This document shows positions 56,892-64,000 of a stretch of 64,000 bases of DNA, in pieces. A program made the position numbers and the translations under genes. Origin of the DNA: DAOTXL01 sp034435455 (lineage in GTDB: Bacteria > Chloroflexota > Anaerolineae > JAAYZQ01). How positions within the stretch are numbered: position 1 is the first letter of the stretch; each line of letters opens with the position of its first letter. The notes under the pieces were generated by a model. It did no database searches. It was not told where the DNA came from and saw only the letters and a program-made list of their open reading frames with translations. The stretch spans positions 1-64,000 of the forward strand of contig DAOTXL010000094.1 of the NCBI GenBank assembly GCA_034435455.1, in the 5' to 3' direction.

Positions 56892-57353
56892 ATGGATGAT
56901 CGGGCCCTGGCAGGGGAGTGCAGCGTTCGGGCTGCCGGCAAACGGCTGACACCCCAGCGCCGGCTGGTGTTGCGCATCCTGGCCGAAGCAGATGGCCACC
57001 TGGATGCCGGCGAGATCTATGCTCAGGCGCACCAGCGGGGCGCTCGCCTCAGCCTGGCCACCGTGTACCGCACGCTGAGCCTCTTGAAAGAGGCCGGCAC
57101 GGTGCGCGAACTGCACCTGGACGAGGAGCATCACCACTACGAACTGGATGCCAGGGACGACCATTCCCATCTGGTCTGCCTGCTTTGCGGTCGGGTGATT
57201 GAGGTGCCCAGCACCGCCTTTCTGGAGGTAGCGCGCACGCTGGGCGAAGCCAACGGCTTTGCCATCGCCAGCGCCCAGGTGGAACTGACCGGCATCTGCG
57301 CCGCCTGCCGCCGGGGCCAGGCGGCTGCCGAAAAGGTGCCTGGCACCTGTTAA
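56892..57353 (+). CDS. fur: Fur-family metalloregulator
   Basis: A 153-residue Fur-family repressor. The winged helix is RLTPQRRLVLRILAEADGHL, GARLSLATVYRTLSLLKEAG; the metal region has EEHHHYELDARDDHSHLVCLLCG and a second CAAC pair. Position upstream of feoABC indicates iron sensing rather than zinc or peroxide. The last codons (VPGTC) come from a copy of the AGGTGCCTGGCACCT repeat, so the tail was altered. A matching operator lies at its own promoter. Confidence 0.9.
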   Translation: MDDRALAGECSVRAAGKRLTPQRRLVLRILAEADGHLDAGEIYAQAHQRGARLSLATVYRTLSLLKEAGTVRELHLDEEHHHYELDARDDHSHLVCLLCGRVIEVPSTAFLEVARTLGEANGFAIASAQVELTGICAACRRGQAAAEKVPGTC

Positions 57354-57386
57354 AGACGGCCCGGCCTTTTTTAGCCTGAATTTTAT

Positions 57387-57407
57387 TGCAAATAGGTCGC
57401 AGTTGCA
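57387..57407 (+). promoter_or_regulatory. Operator in front of feoA
   Basis: TGCAAAT (57387-57393), 7 bp, AGTTGCA (57401-57407). It matches the fur operator at 20 of 22 positions, including most of the spacer, 29 bases before the feoA ATG. This indicates Fur control of iron uptake. Confidence 0.72.
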
Positions 57408-57435
57408 TAAGAAGCTGGGGAGCAGGAGGGGGAAG

Positions 57436-57714
57436 ATGGCTGTAGAAACAACGACCAGAACGAAGGACGGGGTGAGCCTCAGTGCTGTGCCCGGCGGCGA
57501 ATCGGTGTGGATCGAGGCGCTGCAGGGGGGGCACCATTTCCTGAGCCGCCTGGCATGCCTGGGCTTTACGCCGGGCACCCAACTGCAGGTAGTCCAGAAT
57601 TACGGGCACGGCCCGCTGATCGTCTCGCTGCGCGGCACCCGGGTGGCCCTGGGCCGGGGTGAGGCAAGCCGAATCCTGGTCAGGCGTTTGAAGGGGAACG
57701 GCAATGGCGGATAA
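57436..57714 (+). CDS. feoA: FeoA ferrous iron transport accessory protein
   Basis: A 92-residue SH3-like FeoA: LQGGHHFLSRLACLGFTPGT, LQVVQNYGHGPLIVSLRGTR, VALGRGEASRILV. It binds the cytoplasmic face of FeoB. GGAGGGGG precedes the ATG at 57436. It overlaps feoB by 11 bases. Confidence 0.9.
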   Translation: MAVETTTRTKDGVSLSAVPGGESVWIEALQGGHHFLSRLACLGFTPGTQLQVVQNYGHGPLIVSLRGTRVALGRGEASRILVRRLKGNGNGG

Positions 57715-59749
57715 GGAGCAGATGGCTGACCAGAGGACCGGCCAGGCGGCCGCCGTGCTCAACGGCCCGGCACGCCTGACCGTGGCCCTGGCCGGCCAGC
57801 CCAATGTGGGAAAATCGACGGTGTTCAACCTGTTGACCGGGCTGAGCCAGCATGTGGGCAACTGGCCGGGCAAGACGGTCGAGCAAAAGACCGGCACCTA
57901 CCACCACAACGGGACCATCATGGACCTGGTGGACCTGCCGGGCACCTACAGCCTGACGGCCAACTCGCCGGAAGAGGTCATCGCCCGTGACTATCTCATC
58001 CGCGAGCAGCCCGATGTGGTGGTGGTTGTGGTCAATGCCGCCGCGCTGGAGCGCAACCTCTACCTGGTGGCCGAGCTGCTGCCCCTGGCCAGGCGGCTGG
58101 TGGTAGGGCTGAACATGGTGGATGTGGCCGCCGGTGAGGGGCTGCAGGTCGAGCCGCAGGTGCTGGCAGCAGCGCTGGGGGTGCCGGTCGTGCCCATGGC
58201 TGCGGCCAGGAACCGCGGGGTACGCGAGCTGGTGGACACGGTGGAACGCCTGGCCCGCGGCGAGATCCCCTATCAGCCCACCCTGCCCGAAATCCGCCCC
58301 GACCACCGCCAGGTGCTGGACGAGATCTGCCGCCTGGTGGCAGACCACGTACCGTCCCCCTATCCCGCCGGGTGGGTGGCCCTCAAGCTGCTGGAGGGCG
58401 ATTCCGAGATCACCGCCATGATGCGCGACCGCCTGCCCGCCGATTGCTGGGAACAGGTTCACGCCATCCTCAGGGCCCACGAAGACGCCGTATTGGCCGT
58501 GGCCAGCGGCCGCTACGACTGGGTAGGGCGCATGATCCGGGCGGCCGTGATCCGCCCCCGCACCGGGCAGATCACCCTCACCGGGCGGCTGGACCGCTGG
58601 GCCACCCATCCCCTGGCGGGGTTGGGGGTCCTGGCCCTCATCCTGGGGCTGGTGTTCTGGTTGACCTTTTCCCTCGGCAAGCCGCTGCAGGAGTGGCTGG
58701 ATGTCCATGTGGTGCGTAGCCTGGCCCGCGCCGCCACCGGCTGGCTGGCAGGCGCCCCTGCCTGGTTGCGAGGTCTGGTGGTGGAGGGAGCCCTCGGTGG
58801 AGCGGGGACGGTCCTCACCTTTTTGCCCATCCTGGTCATCTTTTTCGCCGTACTGGCCCTGCTGGAAGATGTGGGCTACATGGCCCGCGCGGCCTATGTC
58901 ATGGACCGCTTTATGCACGCGATGGGCCTCCACGGCAAGAGCTTTTTGCCCCTCTTTTTGGGCTTTGGTTGCAACGTGCCGGCCGTGATGGGGGCGCGGA
59001 TCCTGGATTCTCCCCGGGCGCGGCTGTTGACCATCCTGCTGGCGCCGCTGGTGCCATGTGCCGGGCGGATGGCGGTCGTTGTGTTTCTGGCCCCCCTCTT
59101 TTTCGGCACGGGGGCCACCCTGGTCGCCTGGGGCCTCATCGGGATGAACCTGGCCCTGCTGGCCGCCACCGGCCTGCTGCTCAACAAATGGATGCTCAAG
59201 GGGGAACAGGCCGCCTTTATCATGGAACTGCCCCTCTACCACCGGCCCAACGCCCGGACCATTGGCCTGCAGGTGTGGCACAACAGCGTTGAATTCCTCA
59301 AAAAAGCAGGGACCCTCATCCTGGTGATGTCGGTCGTCGTCTGGGTGCTGTCGGCGTTGCCCCACGGCGAGATCGAGAGCAGCTATCTGGCCGCTGTGGG
59401 ACGGACCCTGGCCCCCCTTGGGGCCCTCATGGGCCTCGACTGGCGGATGCTGGTGGCGCTCCTGGCCAGCTTTGTAGCCAAAGAGAATTCGGTGGCAACG
59501 CTGGCGGTGCTGTTTGGTGCCGGCGAGGAGGCCGCCGGCCTGACCACAACCCTGGCCGGGGTCATGACCCCGGCAGCAGCCATGGCCTTTTTGGTGGTGC
59601 AGATGCTCTTTATCCCCTGCGTGGCGACGGTTGCCACCATCCGCCAGGAGACCGGGACATGGCGTTGGACGGCCTTTAGCGCCGGCCTGCTGCTGCTTTT
59701 ATCCCTGACCGCCGGGATTGTGGTTTACCAGGTAGGGAGCTGGTTGTAG
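57704..59749 (+). CDS. feoB: Ferrous iron transporter FeoB
   Basis: A 681-residue FeoB. The G domain has GQPNVGKSTVFNLLTG (G1), WPGKTVEQKTG (G2), DLPGTYSL (G3) and GLNMVD (G4). Following a GDI-like helical region, the membrane domain carries gate motifs GFGCNVPAVMGARIL and AFLVVQMLFIPCVATVATIR. The Cys-containing CNVP and PCVATV motifs are typical of the pore. It pumps Fe2+ inward. An alternative ATG is at 57722. Confidence 0.95.
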   Translation: MADKEQMADQRTGQAAAVLNGPARLTVALAGQPNVGKSTVFNLLTGLSQHVGNWPGKTVEQKTGTYHHNGTIMDLVDLPGTYSLTANSPEEVIARDYLIREQPDVVVVVVNAAALERNLYLVAELLPLARRLVVGLNMVDVAAGEGLQVEPQVLAAALGVPVVPMAAARNRGVRELVDTVERLARGEIPYQPTLPEIRPDHRQVLDEICRLVADHVPSPYPAGWVALKLLEGDSEITAMMRDRLPADCWEQVHAILRAHEDAVLAVASGRYDWVGRMIRAAVIRPRTGQITLTGRLDRWATHPLAGLGVLALILGLVFWLTFSLGKPLQEWLDVHVVRSLARAATGWLAGAPAWLRGLVVEGALGGAGTVLTFLPILVIFFAVLALLEDVGYMARAAYVMDRFMHAMGLHGKSFLPLFLGFGCNVPAVMGARILDSPRARLLTILLAPLVPCAGRMAVVVFLAPLFFGTGATLVAWGLIGMNLALLAATGLLLNKWMLKGEQAAFIMELPLYHRPNARTIGLQVWHNSVEFLKKAGTLILVMSVVVWVLSALPHGEIESSYLAAVGRTLAPLGALMGLDWRMLVALLASFVAKENSVATLAVLFGAGEEAAGLTTTLAGVMTPAAAMAFLVVQMLFIPCVATVATIRQETGTWRWTAFSAGLLLLLSLTAGIVVYQVGSWL

Positions 59750-59759
59750 AAGCAGGGCG

Positions 59760-60023
59760 ATGCTGGAAAAGGTGTTGCAACTGGTCGCCGAGGGGGGAAG
59801 CCACAGCTATGAGGACCTGGCCAGGCGGTTGTCGGTCTCGCCGCCGCTGCTGGATGCCATGTTGGCCGACCTGGTGCGGCTGGGCTACCTGCGGGCGGTG
59901 AACGGCCACTGTGCGGGGCAGTGCACCGGCTGTCCGCTGGGCGCCTGTGCCGTAACCGCCGCCGGTCGCCTCTGGGTGCTGACGGAGAAGGGCAGTCGGG
60001 CAGCAGGCCGGCCCGGCCCCTGA
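59760..60023 (+). CDS. feoC: FeoC-like winged-helix protein with Cys cluster
   Basis: An 87-residue protein: a winged helix (VLQLVAEGGSHSYEDLARRL, PPLLDAMLADLVRLGYLR) followed by four Cys (Cys51, 55, 58 and 63, in CAGQCTGCPLGAC) that in FeoC proteins bind a 4Fe-4S cluster. It starts 10 bp after feoB, completing the fur-feoABC unit. FeoC is thought to regulate or stabilise FeoB. Confidence 0.85.
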   Translation: MLEKVLQLVAEGGSHSYEDLARRLSVSPPLLDAMLADLVRLGYLRAVNGHCAGQCTGCPLGACAVTAAGRLWVLTEKGSRAAGRPGP

Positions 60024-60038
60024 AGCCCAGGCCAGGGG

Positions 60039-61283
60039 CTATCGGGTGATGGACGGCAGGAAGACCTGGTGGACCCGCTCCACGGCCAGGATGGTGACGG
60101 CCACCTGCTCTGGGTTGTCCGGGTCCTGCGGGGAATGGACCGTGATCGTCGCGGGGTATGTCCCTACGACCTCTGTTTGGAACCCCTCCACCGACACATA
60201 CACCCTATCTGGGGTGACGCCAGAGGTAGGGTCGCACCCCGGCCAATTGCCCCTGGTGTTACAGTCGGCCGACCAGGTCATAACCGACGGGCCGGCGCCG
60301 TTATTCACCTCTACCGGAGCGCCGGTCGGCCCTACAAACCCCCTCCCTACCTGGTACAGGAAGGTCAGGGTGTGGGTGCTCAGTTGCAGGTCGTAGGGAG
60401 CCATGAACAGGATATCGTCATCGGAGGTCACCTGGTAGCCCTCCGAGTCGCGGTAGCGGACATACACCCTTTTCTGGCCGTTGCCGGGGGTCAGCGTCCA
60501 CGGTTTATGCAGGGCATAGGCTTCCCAGACCGCTCCGGCGAACCCTGGATCGTTGCTGAGCATGACCTCGCCGGCGTAATCAATGCCACTGCAGCCTGAG
60601 ACCCCCTCATTGGTCAGGGTTACAGTGACCGACTGACTGTCGGTCTCGGCATCGTCATAGTTGATGAATACCGGCAGGACATCGGGCTGGCTGCCGAAAT
60701 CGGCGGTCCAGTAGGTGCCCCAGTCGCCCCCGACCACGTACCCCACCCCGATCTCACGCAGTTCGCCGTTTAGCAGGATGTTGCGATGCCCGGGGCTGCC
60801 CATCCAGGCAGCGACCACGGAAGCCGGCGTCCTATAGCCGGCGGCGATCGTCTCGCCGATGAAGCAGGCTCCCCAGCAATAAGGGGTGTAACCGGCAGCG
60901 CAGGCCCGTTCCGCAGGCGAGACCTCGCCGGGGCAGCGGTGGTCGAAACAGCCGTGGTCGCGCATATAGGCGCTGTGCTCCTCGGCGATGAGGGTGAGGT
61001 GGGCATTGACTTTGTAAGGGGGCAACCCTGCACTTCTCCGCTCCAGGTTGATCAGGCGGACGACCTCCTCGGCATAGGTGCCGGCCGGGACCTCCGATGG
61101 GGCTGCCGCGAGAGCCGCCTCCGCATAGACCACCTGGCCGCTCTGTGCATGGGGATCGTAGGCGCCCAGGGCGCAACCGGGCGGGCCGGGCGTGACAGGT
61201 GTGTCCGAAAGGACCGCCTGGTTCGTCAGCCCGATCAGAGCGGCGCCCAAGAGCAGGATGGTCCAAATTCTGTATCGGTTCAT
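60039..61283 (-). CDS. Secreted CAP-domain (SCP/PR-1) protein
   Basis: A 414-residue secreted protein. The signal peptide is MNRYRIWTILLLGAALIGLT. Residues ~60-195 form a CAP domain: VVRLINLERRSAGLPPYKVN, LTLIAEEHSAYMRDHGCFDH, GETIAAGYRTPASVVAAWMG, SPGHRNILLN. The rest is beta-rich (VTLTNEGVSGCSGIDYAGEV). The last eight residues, VFLPSITR, resemble the short LP-containing tails of secreted Chloroflexota proteins. Function is unknown; CAP proteins bind lipids or act extracellularly. Confidence 0.85.
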   Translation of the reverse strand: MNRYRIWTILLLGAALIGLTNQAVLSDTPVTPGPPGCALGAYDPHAQSGQVVYAEAALAAAPSEVPAGTYAEEVVRLINLERRSAGLPPYKVNAHLTLIAEEHSAYMRDHGCFDHRCPGEVSPAERACAAGYTPYCWGACFIGETIAAGYRTPASVVAAWMGSPGHRNILLNGELREIGVGYVVGGDWGTYWTADFGSQPDVLPVFINYDDAETDSQSVTVTLTNEGVSGCSGIDYAGEVMLSNDPGFAGAVWEAYALHKPWTLTPGNGQKRVYVRYRDSEGYQVTSDDDILFMAPYDLQLSTHTLTFLYQVGRGFVGPTGAPVEVNNGAGPSVMTWSADCNTRGNWPGCDPTSGVTPDRVYVSVEGFQTEVVGTYPATITVHSPQDPDNPEQVAVTILAVERVHQVFLPSITR

Positions 61284-61439
61284 CGCCAACATTCCCGTCC
61301 TTGATGATGTGAAGGAAATATCCCTCTACAAGCTTCCTTCATCTGTATTTTATCCTCTCCGGGACGAAAGGACAATGGGAAAATGGTACCATTAGCCCGG
61401 TGGGGGGATAGGAATGGGGTACCAGTGGGGGGAAACGAG

Positions 61440-61472
61440 GAGGCCACCGGCCCATCAGGTGCCGGTGGCCTC
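61440..61472 (-). terminator. Hairpin after the phosphodiesterase gene
   Basis: A perfect 12-bp stem, GAGGCCACCGGC (61440-61451) and GCCGGTGGCCTC (61461-61472), with a 9-base loop, 22 bp beyond the stop at 61495. It lacks a clear T-run, so its termination strength is uncertain. The region 61284-61439 holds nothing else. Confidence 0.55.
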
Positions 61473-61494
61473 CGTCTCGCCCATCAGGCGGCGA

Positions 61495-62856
61495 TCAGAC
61501 TAACGACACGCCATCCAGGCCGGGTGGCAGCGGCACGTCCATCAGGCTCAGGATCGTGGGCATGACGTTGAGCACGCTGAACCGCGTCTGGGGGATTGTC
61601 TGTCCGCCGACGTAGAGCATGGCGTCGTCGTAGGTGTGCATGCCTACCAGTTCGTCACCCTTCCAGGTCAGGCTTTCTTTGTAGAGCGGACCTTTGGGGT
61701 CATAGCCATCATACGGGGCCAGGATCAGGTCGGCAGCCTGTTCCAGGTAGGGGCCGTGGTAGAGTTCTTCACGGCGGAAGGCGGCCTGGAAGATGGGGGC
61801 GCCGTCGTCGGGATCGCGCAGGGCCAGGGCGGCGGCGGCGATCTCGGCGCGCAGGGCTTCGTACTCGGCGCCAGGGGCCACCCGGCCCTCCTTCTCCCGT
61901 CCCCGCACCCGGAGAAAGACCCGGCCGGGGTCCAGGCTGTAGGCCACGGAGCTGGGGTCAATCTCCTCCAGCCCCTTCTGCCGGTCAGGCGGCACAGTCC
62001 GCAGCTTCAGCCAACCGTGGTCCATCAGCCAGCGGTTGACATAGACCTCTTTTTTGACCGTGCAAAAGCCGTGGTCGGCCATCCACATCAGGGTGGTGTG
62101 GTCGTCCAGCCTGGCTGCCAGCCGGCCCAGCATGTCGTCTATGTGGCGGTAGACGGCATAGAAAGCAGGGGCGTAGGTCGGATGCCCTTCCTCCATCTGC
62201 TGCCAGAGAAAGTGGTGCAACCGGTCGGTCTCCATGATGTGGACGTGCAGATAGTCCCACTCCTCATGCTCCAGCAGGTAAAAGAGGGTGCGGATGCGGG
62301 CCTCCAGGGCGGCGTTGACCTCCTGCAGCGCCAGATCTTTCGACTCGCGGGCCTTCCACGGATCGGCATCCAGGATGTAGCCCAACGATTTGAGGGTGGG
62401 CACGAACGATTCGGGGTAGACGGCCTTTTCCAGGCTGGGGCTGAGGAAGCAGCCGACCAGGATGCCGTTGACCGGGCGCGGGGGGTAGGTGACCGGCACG
62501 TTGACGACGATGACCCGCTTGCCGGCCTGGCTCAGCACCTCCCACAGGGTCGGGGCCTTCATGTGGCGTGAGGTGGGGATGAACTGTTTGCCGCTGGCCG
62601 GGTCGCGGTCAATGAAGCCAAAGATGCCATGTTTGGCCGGGTTGACGCCGGTCATCATCGTGCTCCAGGCCACCGACGACACCCAGGGCCATACCGAGTC
62701 CATGCGCAGCAGGCTGCCCTGCCCGGCCAGGCGGGCGATATGGGGGGCCCGGCCCTCGGCGATGAGGCGTTGCAGGAAGGTGTAGGGGGTGCCGTCCAGG
62801 CCGATAAAAACGACGCGACGGTTTTTTTTGCTGCGCAGCCTGTCGAGAAAGCCCAT
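61495..62856 (-). CDS. Alkaline phosphatase superfamily phosphodiesterase
   Basis: A 453-residue enzyme of the nucleotide pyrophosphatase/phosphodiesterase branch. It starts with VVFIGLDGTPYTFLQRLIA (metal-binding Asp), has the Thr/Ser nucleophile region SSVAWSTMMTGVNPAKHGIFGF, METDRLHHFLWQ, and WMADHGF (Asp-His). No signal peptide, so it is cytoplasmic. It follows cysC by 2 bp and a similar protein lies upstream of cysC. Confidence 0.87.
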   Translation of the reverse strand: MGFLDRLRSKKNRRVVFIGLDGTPYTFLQRLIAEGRAPHIARLAGQGSLLRMDSVWPWVSSVAWSTMMTGVNPAKHGIFGFIDRDPASGKQFIPTSRHMKAPTLWEVLSQAGKRVIVVNVPVTYPPRPVNGILVGCFLSPSLEKAVYPESFVPTLKSLGYILDADPWKARESKDLALQEVNAALEARIRTLFYLLEHEEWDYLHVHIMETDRLHHFLWQQMEEGHPTYAPAFYAVYRHIDDMLGRLAARLDDHTTLMWMADHGFCTVKKEVYVNRWLMDHGWLKLRTVPPDRQKGLEEIDPSSVAYSLDPGRVFLRVRGREKEGRVAPGAEYEALRAEIAAAALALRDPDDGAPIFQAAFRREELYHGPYLEQAADLILAPYDGYDPKGPLYKESLTWKGDELVGMHTYDDAMLYVGGQTIPQTRFSVLNVMPTILSLMDVPLPPGLDGVSLV

Positions 62857-62858
62857 CT

Positions 62859-63470
62859 CTACAAATACCCCAACGCCGCCAGCCGCGCCTCGACCTGTGC
62901 CTCCTCGTCGGCGGTATAGACCACCTCCTGCTGGATGGCAGGGGGCACATAGCCCAGTTCTTCCAGCTTGCGCAGCACCTTGCCCAGGCTCTCTTCGATC
63001 GTCTCCCGGCTGGAGTCAATGGTCACTTCTGGGTTCTCCGGCGGTTCATAGGGGTCGGAGATGCCGGTAAAGTTTTCGATCTCGCCGGCCAGGGCCTTTT
63101 TATACAGCCCCTTGACATCCCGCTCGATGAGGGTCTCCAGCGGGGCATGGCAATAGACTTCGACAAAGTTGCCGATCTCCTGGCGGGACCTGGCCCGCAC
63201 CGCCCGGTAGGGGGAGATGAAGGAACAGAGCACCGCCACCCCGTTGCGGGTGAGGAGTTTGGCCACAAAGGTCACCCGCTCGATGTTTTTGTCGCGGTCC
63301 TCTTTGGAAAAGCCCAGGTCGCGGGTCAGCCCCTGGCGGACGATGTCGCCGTCCAGCCGTTCAACCTTGAGGCCGCGGCGGCGCAGCTCCTCCTCCAGCC
63401 GCATGGCCAGGGCGGTCTTGCCCGACCCCGAGAGCCCGGTAAACCAGACGGTTACCCCTTTTTGTTCCAT
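62859..63470 (-). CDS. cysC: Adenylyl-sulfate kinase
   Basis: A 203-residue APS kinase: Walker A WFTGLSGSGKTALA, LDGDIVRQGLTRDLGFSKEDR, CSFISPYRAVRARSR, and the lid VYCHAPLETLIERDVKGLYKKA with GISDPYEPPENPEV. It phosphorylates adenylyl-sulfate to PAPS. No ATP sulfurylase is fused or adjacent within the window. Its place between two alkaline-phosphatase-superfamily genes suggests a joint role in sulfate-ester or PAPS/PAP metabolism. Confidence 0.93.
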   Translation of the reverse strand: MEQKGVTVWFTGLSGSGKTALAMRLEEELRRRGLKVERLDGDIVRQGLTRDLGFSKEDRDKNIERVTFVAKLLTRNGVAVLCSFISPYRAVRARSRQEIGNFVEVYCHAPLETLIERDVKGLYKKALAGEIENFTGISDPYEPPENPEVTIDSSRETIEESLGKVLRKLEELGYVPPAIQQEVVYTADEEAQVEARLAALGYL

Positions 63471-63538
63471 GATGACTTCTCCTGAAATCTGCAGATCTCC
63501 AGGTGAGCAGTTTGCACCTGCCCATTTCCCTCATGGGC

Positions 63539-64000
63539 TTATCGGCCAAAGGATTGCCCCTGCATATTGGGCGGGACCGGCACCTCCATGAGGTCCAGGA
63601 TCGTCGGAGCGATGTCCATGAGGTGTTGGGTAGGGCCACGCCCCCGGCCCTGGCGTCTGGGATGGTAATAGATGTAGAGCCCTTCCTGGGCGTGGTTGGC
63701 GTCGTCGGGGCCGGTGTCGTTCTCGAAGGTATGGAGGCGGTTCAGGCCCAGGCTGCCCACCGACCGCCAGCCCAGGTTGCCCAGGTACACGATCAGGTCG
63801 GGCGGGATGTTGTTCACCTGGCGATAGATCTCCTCCGGCTTGTAGGCCACCGATCCGAGGGGCCTGCCTTCCGGGTCGGGGATGGCGGCGATGCGGGCGA
63901 TCAGTTCGTCGCGGACCCTGTCATAGTCGGCCGGCTCGATAACCCCTTCCGGCTCACGGCCCTTGACGTTCAGGAAGAGGCGGGCATAGTAGCCGCCGGA
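63539..64000 (-). CDS. Alkaline phosphatase superfamily protein, C-terminal part
   Basis: The 3' 153 codons of a gene running off the window. Visible are GGYYARLFLNVKGREPEGVI, LIARIAAIPDPEGRPLGSV, and the end MDIAPTILDLMEVPVPPNMQG. The DIAPTIL-L-PVP end is the same type as in the 61495 gene (NVMPTILSLMDVPLPPGLDG), so the two are paralogues. The metal motifs lie outside the window. It is the first visible gene of the AP-cysC-AP operon. Confidence 0.85.
   Translation of the reverse strand, partial: SGGYYARLFLNVKGREPEGVIEPADYDRVRDELIARIAAIPDPEGRPLGSVAYKPEEIYRQVNNIPPDLIVYLGNLGWRSVGSLGLNRLHTFENDTGPDDANHAQEGLYIYYHPRRQGRGRGPTQHLMDIAPTILDLMEVPVPPNMQGQSFGR

Overview
The window is GC-rich (roughly 65%), densely coded bacterial chromosome. 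I read it as Chloroflexota, most likely Anaerolineae/Caldilineae-like. The support is an NBR1-type Ig domain in a membrane-anchored protein, a secreted CAP-domain protein ending in a short FLP(x)3R-type tail, UPF0182 and TIGR04076 genes, several PIN-type toxin-antitoxin pairs, and scattered short palindromic intergenic repeats. This is inference; there is no rRNA or other definitive marker, and I found no tRNA or CRISPR array.

Layout. 0-0.8 kb: a transposase remnant cutting a methyltransferase gene. 0.8-7 kb: tldD/pmbA on the minus strand, then a three-gene Fe3+/cobalamin-type ABC importer. 7.1-11.1 kb: an AF2212-like antitoxin, a PIN gene cut by an IS4/IS1634-like element, and beyond the element an AT-rich, 5'-truncated gene plus a WecG/TagA glycosyltransferase. 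11.2-15.7 kb: a ferritin-like ORF, a SpoIID-domain protein, then a two-gene cassette of a 914-aa CHAT-family protease-like protein and a 163-aa protein with a long hydrophobic segment. 15.7-18.2 kb: dcd-cupin-udg operon and two related small membrane proteins. 18.3-18.6 kb: a small Cys-rich gene preceded by four heptads at exact 11-bp period. 18.8-25.5 kb: YugP-like protease, recD2, pcm, a receiver-like protein, a class V aminotransferase and an Fe-S protein. 25.6-29.6 kb: two toxin-antitoxin pairs, a decayed copy of the Fe-S gene, and a patatin. 29.6-37.2 kb: sbcD, the NBR1-Ig protein, a flippase-like membrane protein, MoaD-like protein, a nucleosidase and two Yip1 paralogues.

37.2-50.3 kb: two MrfA/YprA-type DEAD/DEAH helicases (the second has an HNH domain inserted) around an orphan histidine kinase, a HAL-family lyase with Ala-Cys-Gly at the MIO site, galU, an aminotransferase, dCMP deaminase, MaoC, TIGR04076 and PIG-L genes, and a decayed ATPase gene. 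50.3-56.7 kb: UPF0182-small ORF-DUF1992 overlapping operon, a tandem two-domain histidine phosphatase, and two GerW/YtfJ-like proteins. 56.8-60 kb: fur-feoA-feoB-feoC with the same operator in front of fur and feoA. 60-64 kb: the CAP protein and an operon of two alkaline-phosphatase-superfamily proteins flanking cysC, running off the window.

The strongest candidate for an undescribed system is the CHAT protein plus its small hydrophobic partner (12.36-15.67 kb). The helicase-HNH fusion and the 11-bp heptad operator are the next best leads. All positions and motifs were read by eye; no homology search was run, so family names rest on recognised motifs.
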